Shown here one piece after another: positions 1 through 6,219 of a stretch of DNA of 7,907 nucleotides. The translations under genes were made by a program, and so were the position numbers. The DNA comes from Nitrososphaerales archaeon. Its GTDB lineage: Archaea > Thermoproteota > Nitrososphaeria > Nitrososphaerales > CADDZS01. The stretch spans positions 1-7,907 of the forward strand of contig JASHXQ010000209.1 in the NCBI GenBank assembly GCA_030043455.1, in the 5' to 3' direction. Every line of letters begins with the position of its first letter. Positions within the stretch are counted from its first letter, which is position 1. The notes below the pieces were generated by a model. That model was not told the origin of the DNA. It saw only the letters and a program-made list of their open reading frames with translations, and made no database searches.

Positions 1-686
1 TTGTATTTCTCGAGGCGCTTTGCCATCCGGATGGCATAGTCCGAAGTCCAGTTCACGTACCGGCCGACATCCACCATGATGTTCCCCTTGGGGCCGAAGG
101 TTTCCCGGATCGTCCTAACCATTGTTTCGTCAGCATCTGCATCTGCCCCGAAGGGTTTAGAGGGAATCATCCCCCAACCGAACTTCACCCCGAAGTAATT
201 TTCGCGAATGTAGCGAGCACCTTTATCCGCGGTGCCCTGCACGTCGTCCATGTCGAACAGCAGACTGGCGTAGAGAGGAATTTTGCTCCGGTAGCGCCCT
301 CCCAGCAAACGTGAAACGGGCACTCCGTAAGACTTCGCAGCAATGTCCACTAGGGCTGTATCGATTCCGCTCATTGCAAAGGCCGTCAGACCCCGGCGAC
401 CGAACCACGAGGTGTCCTGGTAAAGGTTCTCCCAGATCTTCCGGTAGTCCCGGGGATCTTCGTTCTTGATTCGGGGCAAAAAACCTCTTTCAATGAGCAC
501 CTTCACCGCTAGGGCAGATTCCCCGTATTCTCCGCCAGTGCAGCACTCACCCCATCCATCGTAACCCTCATCCGTCTCGATGTGGACTACTACTTGAAAG
601 CCTGCGTAGCCGCCCACATTGAGCTCAGATTCGTAACCCTTGTCCTGCGCATACAGGATGATCGGTTCTATTTTCTTGATCTTCAC
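1..686 (-). CDS. Enolase-superfamily (mandelate racemase/muconate lactonizing enzyme-like) protein, 3' end cut by window
   Basis: Translating the minus strand from GTG at 686-684 gives an uninterrupted 228-residue reading frame that runs off the window; family members are usually 370-400 residues. Residues 1 to about 130 form the capping domain, with GWGEC near 44-48, GIDTALVDIAAK at 107-118 and LLGGRYR before the barrel. The barrel then begins: VKFGWG (Lys168) sits where the family has its catalytic KxK/KxG strand, and MVDVGRY places Asp206 as the probable first Mg2+ ligand. The remaining ligands and the His-Asp dyad lie outside the window. Such enzymes abstract a proton alpha to a carboxylate, and many dehydrate sugar acids; the substrate cannot be told from this half. 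GTG at 686 is chosen because the protein starts on the first beta strand (KIKKIEPI) and a TATA-like box lies about 26 bases upstream. The divergent neighbour is an MFS transporter. The family is confident, the substrate is not. Confidence 0.88.
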   Translation of the reverse strand, partial: MKIKKIEPIILYAQDKGYESELNVGGYAGFQVVVHIETDEGYDGWGECCTGGEYGESALAVKVLIERGFLPRIKNEDPRDYRKIWENLYQDTSWFGRRGLTAFAMSGIDTALVDIAAKSYGVPVSRLLGGRYRSKIPLYASLLFDMDDVQGTADKGARYIRENYFGVKFGWGMIPSKPFGADADADETMVRTIRETFGPKGNIMVDVGRYVNWTSDYAIRMAKRLEKY

Positions 687-707
687 GAAACTGCAAGAAA
701 ATCCCGG

Positions 708-717
708 TTTATTTAAG
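708..717 (-). promoter_or_regulatory. Archaeal TATA box for the enolase-superfamily gene, probably leaderless
   Basis: On the minus strand the sequence reads CTTAAATAAA, close to the archaeal TATA consensus. Its centre is about 26 bases before the GTG at 686, the usual TATA-to-start-site distance, so transcription should begin at or next to the start codon. No Shine-Dalgarno sequence is visible in the short gap, which fits a leaderless mRNA. The element is AT-rich enough on the other strand (TTTATTTAAG) to be read toward the transporter as well. Confidence 0.5.
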
Positions 718-758
718 GAAGGAGTGAACGAGATCTACCGGGCTTGTCATCTTAGCAA

Positions 759-768
759 GATTATATGC
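759..768 (+). promoter_or_regulatory. Possible TATA box for the MFS transporter
   Basis: GATTATATGC is the most TATA-like string between the divergent genes in the plus direction. A start site about 25 bases downstream would fall near 789, leaving a leader of roughly 20-37 bases before GTG 811 or ATG 826. GTGAG at 811-815 is only a weak Shine-Dalgarno candidate for ATG 826. This is a position-based guess. Confidence 0.3.
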
Positions 769-825
769 AAGAGACCCGGAAGGGCTCCGTCAAATCTTTC
801 CGAACTTACAGTGAGTTCTGGCGCA

Positions 826-2310
826 ATGACTGAAACAGAGAAAATCGAGAGTGCGGCTCCGAAAATTCCGGCGAAGCCCCCAATGCTGAATCCGACAAGA
901 ATCCTTCTCGTACTTACGGGAGTTGCACTTCTAGTCAACTACGTTGAAACAATGGTCATTCCTGGAATTCCTACTATCCAGAGTTACTTTCACACAACTG
1001 CGACAATCGCTTCCTGGATTACCTCCGCCTATCTCATCGTTGGTAGCGCTGTCTCTCCTCTATTTGGAAAAATGGGAGACATTTATGGTAAGAAAAAGAT
1101 GTTTCTGATCTCATTGATCTTCTACATGGCGGGAGTGGGACTTGCTGGCTTTGCCCCCTCGATCTACGTCTTGTTATTTGCGAGAGCCTTGCAGGGTATT
1201 GGATTTGCAATCATTCCGCTTAGTATCGCAATCATTACCGATGTATTTCCGCCGGAAAGAGTGGCAGTGGCGCAGGGAATCATCAGCGGAACATTCGCAA
1301 TTGGCGCGGCCGCGGGACTGATTGTGGGTTCCTATGTCGTGCAAGATCTAGGCTGGCAGTACGCGTTCCACACAGCTCTTGTCCTCAGTCTGATTCTTTT
1401 TGTTATTTCAGCTAGAGTCCTCCAAAGAGACATCGTAAACGCGCTGAACAAGGCCATTGACTATCTGGGTGCTGCGATTTTGATGGGTGGAGTAACCCTG
1501 ATCCTTCTTTACGTGACAGAAGGTCCCACTCTGGGGTGGCTCGGTCTGGAAGAACTCGCGCTGATAATTCCGGGAGCATTGCTGACGGTTTCCTTCTTTG
1601 TCTTTGAAAACTACAGGGCGAATCCACTGATGAGGCTCAGCCTGTTCCGGATTCGAAACGTGCTAGTCGCGAACCTTGTAGGTCTTCTGTCAGGCGCGAT
1701 CATGTTTTTGCTCTTCTTCGCTGTTGTGTACTACGCCCAGCTCCCAAAGCCCTTTGGCTTGAGTCTTGACATTATCAATGCTGGTCTGACGCTTGCCCCT
1801 TCAACTCTGGGGATGCTTATCGGAGGGCTGGTAATAGGCAGGATCTTGCCGAGGGTGGGGCCGAGACCGATCTTGTTACTTGGTGCCGTCATTCTCGGAG
1901 GCGGGCAGGCCCTGTTCCTGCTTAGTAGAGCGACTTCCACTGATGTTGCTGTAGATCTCTTTGTCGCTCTTTTTGGGGTCATCTGCATTCTTGTGCCTTT
2001 GGTAAATATGCTCGCTATTGCTCTTCCGAGAGACAACGTGGCGGTGGGTCTGGGAATCAACACGATGTTAAGGAATTTAGGCGGTGCGATTGGACCGGTA
2101 GTCGCGACGACAATCATGGCGACTTACACAACAACGGAAGCTGTGAAGATTAACGGGTTTAGCGTTCCCCTGACTCTTCCTTCGACTTCTTCTTTCGACT
2201 ACATCTTCTATCTGGGAATCGGCCTAGCAGTTCTGATTGCGTTCATTGCGGTGGCGACGAAGAATTACACGTTCAAGAAGCAAGCTTCGCCACCGCCGAC
2301 AGCGCACTGA
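826..2310 (+). CDS. MFS transporter, DHA2 (EmrB/QacA-like, 14-TM) family
   Basis: A 494-residue polytopic membrane protein, the usual size for 14-TM DHA2 drug:H+ antiporters. Residues 1-22 are a soluble N-terminus. Long hydrophobic helices follow through to about residue 480, ending in a short basic tail (KNYTFKKQ). GKMGDIYGKKK at 81-91 is the loop 2-3 motif A, RALQGIGFA at 120-128 matches motif B in TM4, and the glycine-rich GTFAIGAAAGLIVG at 155-168 stands where the antiporter motif C of TM5 lies, without its usual GP. NYVETMVIPGIPTIQ at 38-52 resembles the TM1 motif of the group with Glu replacing the common Asp. By family it should export hydrophobic compounds or acids using the proton gradient; the substrate is unknown. 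The frame is open back to 640 but that part overlaps the opposite gene, so ATG 826 is preferred; GTG 811 is the alternative. It is divergent from a probable acid-sugar enzyme, so a related metabolite is possible. Confidence 0.87.
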   Translation: MTETEKIESAAPKIPAKPPMLNPTRILLVLTGVALLVNYVETMVIPGIPTIQSYFHTTATIASWITSAYLIVGSAVSPLFGKMGDIYGKKKMFLISLIFYMAGVGLAGFAPSIYVLLFARALQGIGFAIIPLSIAIITDVFPPERVAVAQGIISGTFAIGAAAGLIVGSYVVQDLGWQYAFHTALVLSLILFVISARVLQRDIVNALNKAIDYLGAAILMGGVTLILLYVTEGPTLGWLGLEELALIIPGALLTVSFFVFENYRANPLMRLSLFRIRNVLVANLVGLLSGAIMFLLFFAVVYYAQLPKPFGLSLDIINAGLTLAPSTLGMLIGGLVIGRILPRVGPRPILLLGAVILGGGQALFLLSRATSTDVAVDLFVALFGVICILVPLVNMLAIALPRDNVAVGLGINTMLRNLGGAIGPVVATTIMATYTTTEAVKINGFSVPLTLPSTSSFDYIFYLGIGLAVLIAFIAVATKNYTFKKQASPPPTAH

Positions 2311-2624
2311 TCGTGCGATCCGAAACTACGAGAATTGCAGTGGTTATAGCTATTCACTCCCTCGTTTCGACTTCAAACTTGGATTGATGCCCCCGTCGTA
2401 GCTGTCTACTTTTCGATCTACAATAGTTGGATAATAGCGGGAATTGTCTCCGCCGCGGTTCTCGTTATTGTCGGGTTTCTAATGATGGAATAGACGGTGG
2501 CGATCTAATCCCTCAGCAAGAGGGTAACGTCAATCCAGAGCGCCCCAACGAGCTGAGTGCTGGCTCCAGAACCCCAATTCATCGAGCAGAATTATGTCTC
2601 CTAAAAATACACAACAGGCAAGCT
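2311..2624. other. Gene-poor spacer between the transporter and the membrane protein
   Basis: No intact gene of normal size was found on either strand. The only protein-like content is the possible frameshifted membrane ORF at 2313-2494. The frame containing the next gene is open back to a TTG at 2427, but that extra 66-residue stretch is rich in Arg, Asn, Ser and Pro and looks like translated non-coding DNA. A TAAAAATA string at 2602-2609 could be a promoter element for the following gene, although it is slightly too close to TTG 2625 for a leaderless start. Confidence 0.5.
2313..2494 (+). pseudogene. Possible frameshifted small membrane ORF (remnant)
   Basis: Two short frames abut just after the transporter stop. 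Frame one opens with GTG at 2313 and reads VRSETTRIAVVIAIHS before TGA at 2385-2387. Frame two is open from 2350 to TAG at 2492-2494 but has no ATG, GTG or TTG start; it reads WIDAPVVAVYFSIYNSW, then a clear hydrophobic helix (IIAGIVSAAVLVIVGFL) and MME. Dropping one base near 2349 joins them into a protein of about 59 residues with a basic N-terminus and one or two membrane helices. It could be a decayed gene, a sequencing error or chance. I do not recognise the product. Confidence 0.3.
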
Positions 2625-3227
2625 TTGACCGAAAAAATTAGGGAAGCTAGTTCTCCAAGCTTTAGGCTTGTTTTTCCTGTTAATACTGGGGCACAGGTTT
2701 TCCTATCAGAAGATCGAATTACGGTTTTTAGAACGATAAGGGGCGAAGTCTTTGTTGCCATCATTTTCTTAATTTTCGCGTCTGCAGGTTTGAGTGTCGT
2801 ACTGGTGGGACTTGATAGCGGCTTCCTCTCACTATTCGCTTCCAGCATGAACTTTCGAATTACCATAGCCTTGACATTCATACTTGCTCCGATTATCACA
2901 TGTGTAATTTTTGTTTGGTGGGCAGGTAGAAGAGCATCGAATTTGAAAACGAGTGAGGAAATCGGAGCATTTATCGAGAAAGCTGACCGGATCGTCTTTG
3001 CCTACAAGTGGGACTACGCCATGAATGCAATTCTAACGGAAAATACTTTCTCGTGCGAGTTGCCAAGTAATCGGTGGATACATGGAGCGAACTTGAAGCA
3101 AATTTACTATCCCACAGATCAAATTCCGGATGCGTATGTTTCATATCAGCAGCCTAACCTCACTTCTCAAGTTCTGGAAGAATTTCTTATGCGTAAGCTC
3201 GGAGATAGGCTAGTGGTTCGCAAGTAG
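2625..3227 (+). CDS. Hypothetical protein with two transmembrane helices
   Basis: I do not recognise this family. From TTG 2625 it has 200 residues. Residues 1-40 are soluble and include a beta-like stretch (AQVFLSEDRITVFRTIRG, 23-40). Helix 1 is about 41-63 and helix 2 about 79-100, followed by the basic GRRASNLK, so the roughly 100-residue C-terminal part is probably cytoplasmic. That domain holds EEIGAFIEKADRIVFAYKWD, SNRWIHGANLKQIYYP and a helical end (SQVLEEFLMRKLGDRLVVRK). The arrangement vaguely resembles small bacterial PH-type membrane proteins, but no motif supports that. TTG 2625 is chosen because residues upstream of it look non-coding; TTG 2427 would add 66 residues. The gene stands alone between the transporter and radA and looks more AT-rich than both, which suits a lineage-specific or acquired gene. 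The long open frame with a coherent membrane topology supports real coding. Confidence 0.62.
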   Translation: MTEKIREASSPSFRLVFPVNTGAQVFLSEDRITVFRTIRGEVFVAIIFLIFASAGLSVVLVGLDSGFLSLFASSMNFRITIALTFILAPIITCVIFVWWAGRRASNLKTSEEIGAFIEKADRIVFAYKWDYAMNAILTENTFSCELPSNRWIHGANLKQIYYPTDQIPDAYVSYQQPNLTSQVLEEFLMRKLGDRLVVRK

Positions 3228-3230
3228 TCA

Positions 3231-3242
3231 GTCTTTATTTTC
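3231..3242 (+). terminator. T-rich stretch after the two-TM protein gene
   Basis: GTCTTTATTTTC begins four bases after the TAG stop at 3225-3227. Archaeal RNA polymerase can terminate at T-rich tracts without a hairpin, so this is a plausible but weak terminator. Confidence 0.25.
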
Positions 3243-3302
3243 AGCCAGTAGGCACCCAGAAAAGTCGTATTCGTGTCCATGATTGAACAGAACCGCGTTC
3301 AG

Positions 3303-3314
3303 AAAAATATAAAT
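3303..3314 (+). promoter_or_regulatory. TATA box with BRE-like purine stretch for radA
   Basis: AAAAATATAAAT, preceded by AG, has a TATAAAT core behind a purine-rich BRE-like segment, the best promoter match in the window. The predicted start site is near 3334-3335, giving a leader of about 46 bases before ATG 3381. The leader is longer than for the presumably leaderless genes nearby, so initiation at radA may differ from theirs. Confidence 0.55.
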
Positions 3315-3316
3315 GA

Positions 3317-3336
3317 TTACAGTAATAGTGCTGTAA
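3317..3336 (+). promoter_or_regulatory. Imperfect palindrome across the predicted radA start site (operator candidate)
   Basis: TTACAG at 3317-3322 and CTGTAA at 3331-3336 are perfect inverted half-sites separated by eight bases. Within the 20-base element, 8 of 10 mirrored positions pair. It lies directly downstream of the TATA box and spans about -17 to +2 of the predicted transcript, where a dimeric repressor would block polymerase. No regulator in the window can be assigned to it. Confidence 0.4.
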
Positions 3337-3380
3337 GCCTACTGTCCAATTCTGGATAAAAATGAGTGAAAAAGTACGAA

Positions 3381-4418
3381 ATGAGCGAAGCAATAGAAGT
3401 TGATATCGGTGACCTGCCGGGCGTGGGTCCTGCGACGAAGGCTAAACTGGAAAGTGGGGGAATTACGACCATCCTCGATCTCGCCGCCTCGACGGTGAAC
3501 GAGCTCGTGGAAAATATGAATCTCACCGATGAAACAGCTCATAATTTGGTGTTTGAAGCACAAAAGCAGCTGAGAGAGAAGGGCTATCTCGAAAAAGACC
3601 TCGTTTCGGCGAACGAGCTCTTCACCCGGAGGAAAAACATGCTCCGGTGCACGACATACTCCCAGAACCTCGATGGGTTGCTCGCCGGAGGCATCGAGAC
3701 CCAGTCTGTTACAGAATTTTACGGAGAATTTGGCTCGGGGAAGACCCAGATCTGCCATACTCTTTGCGTGTCGGCTCAGCTTCCGGTAGAGCAGGGAGGC
3801 CTTACAGGTTCAGCCCTTTACATCGATACTGAATCCACCTTCCGGCCCGAAAGAATCGCCCAGATTGCAAGGGCAAGGGAGCTGGATGTGGACGGCATCT
3901 TGAACAATATTCACGTTGCGAAGATCTACAATGCGAGCCATCTCGAGTTAATCGTTAGAGCCATGGGGACGCTCATCCAGCAAAACAACATCAAGCTCGT
4001 GATTGTGGACAGCATCATCAGTCTCCACCGCGCCGAGTTTGTGGGCAGGGGAACGCTCTCTGAAAGGCAGCAGAAGCTCAATGCTATCATGCACCGCCTG
4101 AAGAGGGTCGCGGAGATTTACAACGTGGCGGTGGTCATCACGAATCAGGTGCAGGCTACTCCGGATACTTTCTTTGGCGACCCGACGAAAGCCGCGGGAG
4201 GTAACATCATCGGCCATGCCTCGACTTACCGGATCTACCTGCGCAAGGCGGGGCAGGAGCGCAAGGCCATTATGGTTGACAGCCCTATGCATCCCTATGG
4301 CGATACGAATTTCATGGTCGTGGAAGCCGGGATTGCGGATCCGGTGGACAAAAAGCCCACCAAGTTCGTAAAGCCACCTGTAAGGCACGTCGAGAAAGAA
4401 GAACCTGAAGAAGAGTGA
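3381..4418 (+). CDS. radA: DNA repair and recombination protein RadA (archaeal RecA/RAD51 recombinase)
   Basis: RadA polymerises on single-stranded DNA and carries out ATP-dependent homologous pairing and strand exchange. From ATG 3381 it has 345 residues, typical for archaeal RadA (320-350). The N-terminal helix-hairpin-helix domain includes LPGVGPATKAKL (12-23). The core has Walker A GEFGSGKT (115-122), the catalytic Glu in YIDTES (Glu151), Walker B LVIVD (206-210), FVGRGTLSERQQKLN, and L2 with FFGDPTKAAGGN followed by HASTYRIYLRK. The C-terminus is an acidic EEPEEE tail. Two positions are unusual. The linker polymerisation motif, normally FxxA, reads LVSA (74-77), and the segment after Walker B reads LHRAE where Phe or Tyr is usual before Arg. 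ATG 3381 is preferred; in-frame GTG 3366 would add five residues. A TATA box lies at 3303-3314 and a palindrome overlaps the predicted start site. ATPase motifs are intact, so it should be active. Confidence 0.96.
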   Translation: MSEAIEVDIGDLPGVGPATKAKLESGGITTILDLAASTVNELVENMNLTDETAHNLVFEAQKQLREKGYLEKDLVSANELFTRRKNMLRCTTYSQNLDGLLAGGIETQSVTEFYGEFGSGKTQICHTLCVSAQLPVEQGGLTGSALYIDTESTFRPERIAQIARARELDVDGILNNIHVAKIYNASHLELIVRAMGTLIQQNNIKLVIVDSIISLHRAEFVGRGTLSERQQKLNAIMHRLKRVAEIYNVAVVITNQVQATPDTFFGDPTKAAGGNIIGHASTYRIYLRKAGQERKAIMVDSPMHPYGDTNFMVVEAGIADPVDKKPTKFVKPPVRHVEKEEPEEE

Positions 4419-4431
4419 GAGGAAAGCTCTC
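4417..4431 (+). terminator. Hairpin overlapping the radA stop codon
   Basis: GAGAG at 4417-4421 and CTCTC at 4427-4431 can form a five-base-pair stem with a GAAAG loop. It begins inside the TGA stop (4416-4418) and is followed by pyrimidine-rich TTACTTTCC. This is a weak terminator or 3'-end stabilising structure; the T tract is short. Confidence 0.3.
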
Positions 4432-4460
4432 TTACTTTCCCGATCTTCTCAGTACCAGGG

Positions 4461-4592
4461 TTGAACTCGGGTGTGGCACTGGCAGGGGCACACAATTGGA
4501 TAGACGAGACCATCCACCCGGAGGGAGGACTGGTTCTCGTGATTGTGCTTGCACTCTGCGCATACTTGAATCGTAATTGGCATTTAGGGTAA
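4461..4592 (+). CDS. Doubtful 43-codon ORF with one hydrophobic helix
   Basis: A TTG-initiated frame reads NSGVALAGAHNWIDETI, then a hydrophobic segment (GGLVLVIVLALCAYL) and NRNWHLG before TAA at 4590-4592. It lies in the same frame as radA, open directly after the radA stop, so it could also be a broken read-through extension. AGGG just before the TTG is too close to act as a ribosome site. The hydrophobic part recalls that in the possible remnant at 2313-2494 (VLVIV in both). No family is recognised and chance is a real possibility. Confidence 0.22.
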   Translation: MNSGVALAGAHNWIDETIHPEGGLVLVIVLALCAYLNRNWHLG

Positions 4593-4677
4593 CGAGAGTC
4601 TCAACAACTCACTCCCTTTCTAAAACTCCAGCTCAAGCACAATTGACAATAAGCTTCTCAACTTACTGACCTTCTCA

Positions 4678-5358
4678 TTGACGACTCCTCTGCTCTCAAT
4701 CGGCGATCCTCAGGTCTTCAAGAAAGGCCTAGATCATCTCAAGAAAAACGACCCCCGGTTAGCAGCTTTAATCGAGAGACACGGGGTTCTCCCGTTTGTC
4801 ACAGAAGGAGAGATGTTCCAGTCTCTCGTGGAATCAATTCTGACCCAGCAACTCGCTTGGGCGGCGGCCTCAGCCATCATTGGACGAGTGAAAAAGCTCT
4901 ATCCGGGGGGTGTGTTCGACGCGGAATCGCTTTACTCTACTCCTGTCAGAAAGCTAAGGAAAGCTGGTGTCTCCCCGCAGAAGATCCGCTATCTGAAGGA
5001 TCTCTCACGGAGAGTTGTCAAAGGCAAGCTGGACCTGGAGACAATGAAAGCATCGGAGGATGCAGTTCTGCTTGAAGCTCTGGACGAGGTGCTGGGGATC
5101 GGCCCGTGGACGATCCACATGCTTTTGATTTTCACTCTTGGGCGGCCGGATGTTCTTCCAGTAGATGATCTGGGGATCCGGAAAGCTCTCCAGAGCATCT
5201 ACTCTCTGCCGGATATCCCGAAGAAAGAGGCGATCGAAAAGCTGGCGGAAAAATGGCACCCATACTGCTCGATTGCTTCGCTGTATCTGTGGCGCTATAA
5301 GGACACGGATGATCCGAAAGAGGAAAAGCTCAAAATTCCTCCCAAAAAGAGAGCGTGA
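4678..5358 (+). CDS. AlkA-like DNA-3-methyladenine glycosylase (HhH-GPD family)
   Basis: A 226-residue base-excision-repair glycosylase that should cleave the N-glycosidic bond of alkylated purines such as 3-methyladenine. FVTEGEMFQSLVESILTQQL (40-59) is the conserved start of the HhH-GPD fold (helix ending in QQ). LDEVLGIGPWTIHMLL (135-150) is the helix-hairpin-helix with the LGIGPWT signature, and LPVDDLGIRKAL (160-171) carries the catalytic Asp, most likely Asp164 by alignment with AlkA Asp238. KWHPYCSIASLYLWRYKD near the end is the typical C-terminal W-x-P-x-R/C-S-x-A-x-x-Y-L-W block. No Cys cluster for a 4Fe-4S cofactor is present, which separates it from EndoIII/MutY. It lacks the extra N-terminal domain of E. 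coli AlkA and is nearer the short Mag1-like type. TTG 4678 is the only start that keeps the fold whole; the first internal Met is residue 46. Its stop is six bases before the sulfurtransferase start. Confidence 0.9.
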   Translation: MTTPLLSIGDPQVFKKGLDHLKKNDPRLAALIERHGVLPFVTEGEMFQSLVESILTQQLAWAAASAIIGRVKKLYPGGVFDAESLYSTPVRKLRKAGVSPQKIRYLKDLSRRVVKGKLDLETMKASEDAVLLEALDEVLGIGPWTIHMLLIFTLGRPDVLPVDDLGIRKALQSIYSLPDIPKKEAIEKLAEKWHPYCSIASLYLWRYKDTDDPKEEKLKIPPKKRA

Positions 5359-5364
5359 CGTTTA

Positions 5365-6186
5365 TTGCCTAACTACAAGGGCTACGACGACCCTTCGCTC
5401 ATTGTCTCAGCAGAGGAAGCTCGGAAGATGATGGGTAGATCGGATGTGATCTTCGTCGACACCCGAAACTACTGGAAGTATGCCAAGGGACATATCCCGG
5501 GTGCGGCCTGCATGGAGCTCTATGCCTTCCATTGGGTGGACACTTCTGAGGAAGGAATTAAGGCGTTTACAAAGGAGATGCGAATGTTGTTCGGCTCTCT
5601 AGGGATTGGCCCTAAGACTATCGTAATCTTTTACCAGAATAATAGTGGGTATGATGCTGCGCGTGGAGTATGGTTATTGAATCTTTTAGGACATAAGAAT
5701 GCGAGGATGCTCGATGGCGGCCTGAATCGGTGGAAGCGATTGAAATATCCGCTGAGCGAGAAGGATCCAGAGCCCCGAAAAAGTCAAATTTTTTCAGAAA
5801 AAATCAATGAAGATGTATTGGCAACTCGAGAGGCACTTGAGGCTTCACTCTCCAAGGGATCAGCCCAGATATTGGACGTGAGGAATGACGGAGAGTATGA
5901 TGCTTCCTACCGTCGAGCCCGCAAGTCTGGTCATATCCCTAAGGCACTATACTGTGAGTGGACCAAGGCCCTCAGACGAGACGGGTCGTTGAAATCAGCG
6001 CAGGAAGTGCAAAAGCTGTACACTTCCCTGGATTCCAAGTCGAAAACGATCACCTACTGCCAGAGTGGGTACCGTGCGGCTCACTCCTGGCTCGTTTTGA
6101 AATCCCTCGGTTTCGATAATGTGCAAAATTATCTGGGATCCTGGTACGAGTGGGGTAACGATCCTGAGACCCCTGTTGAAAAATGA
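5365..6186 (+). CDS. Two-domain rhodanese-type sulfurtransferase (thiosulfate/3-mercaptopyruvate)
   Basis: A 273-residue tandem rhodanese, the standard length for cytoplasmic thiosulfate or 3-mercaptopyruvate sulfurtransferases. Domain 1 (about 12-125) has VIFVDTRNYWKYAKGHIPGA and GYDAARGVWLLNLLGHKNAR; its catalytic position lacks Cys (FYQNNSGYDAAR), as normal for the inactive domain. Domain 2 (about 150-268) has ILDVRNDGEYDA, SGHIPKA and the active loop CQSGYRAAHSW with Cys232, which would carry the persulfide. The loop CQSGYR resembles the CRxGxR thiosulfate type rather than CGSGVT of mercaptopyruvate enzymes, so thiosulfate or a persulfide carrier is the likelier donor. The conserved end NYLGSWYEWGNDPETPVEK is intact. 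TTG 5365 is the only start before the first rhodanese strand. It is six bases after the glycosylase and 33 before the methyltransferase, so co-transcription is probable, although a link between sulfur transfer and DNA modification is only conjecture. Confidence 0.9.
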   Translation: MPNYKGYDDPSLIVSAEEARKMMGRSDVIFVDTRNYWKYAKGHIPGAACMELYAFHWVDTSEEGIKAFTKEMRMLFGSLGIGPKTIVIFYQNNSGYDAARGVWLLNLLGHKNARMLDGGLNRWKRLKYPLSEKDPEPRKSQIFSEKINEDVLATREALEASLSKGSAQILDVRNDGEYDASYRRARKSGHIPKALYCEWTKALRRDGSLKSAQEVQKLYTSLDSKSKTITYCQSGYRAAHSWLVLKSLGFDNVQNYLGSWYEWGNDPETPVEK

Positions 6187-6219
6187 TCTAGGATTCTTGT
6201 TTCCTCGGGAGCTTGGAAA

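Noticed and set aside
223..408. 61-residue minus-strand frame inside the enolase-like gene
   Set aside because: It lies in a different frame from the real gene on the same strand, which is open across the whole region.
640..825. Upstream extension of the transporter frame to 640
   Set aside because: It overlaps the 5' end of the opposite-strand enzyme and its promoter, is not hydrophobic or conserved in character, and gives an implausible 62-residue leader.
1731..2117. 128-residue minus-strand open frame inside the transporter
   Set aside because: Antisense shadow of the membrane-protein codons; no recognisable motif and no promoter.
2427..2624. TTG 2427 as start of the two-TM protein
   Set aside because: The added residues look like non-coding translation and overlap, in another frame, a more protein-like hydrophobic stretch.
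3317..3336. Bacterial LexA box
   Set aside because: The LexA core is CTGT-N8-ACAG; here the half-sites are in the opposite order and archaea do not have LexA.
3339..3758. 139-residue minus-strand open frame over the radA 5' part
   Set aside because: Antisense to well-conserved RadA sequence and covers its promoter palindrome; no family features.
3948..4388. 146-residue minus-strand open frame inside radA
   Set aside because: Shadow of RadA codons; composition rich in His, Arg and Pro without motifs.
4419..4677. tRNA or other structured RNA in the spacer after radA
   Set aside because: GGTTGAACTC recalls a T-arm, but no acceptor stem, anticodon arm or matching D-arm could be paired.
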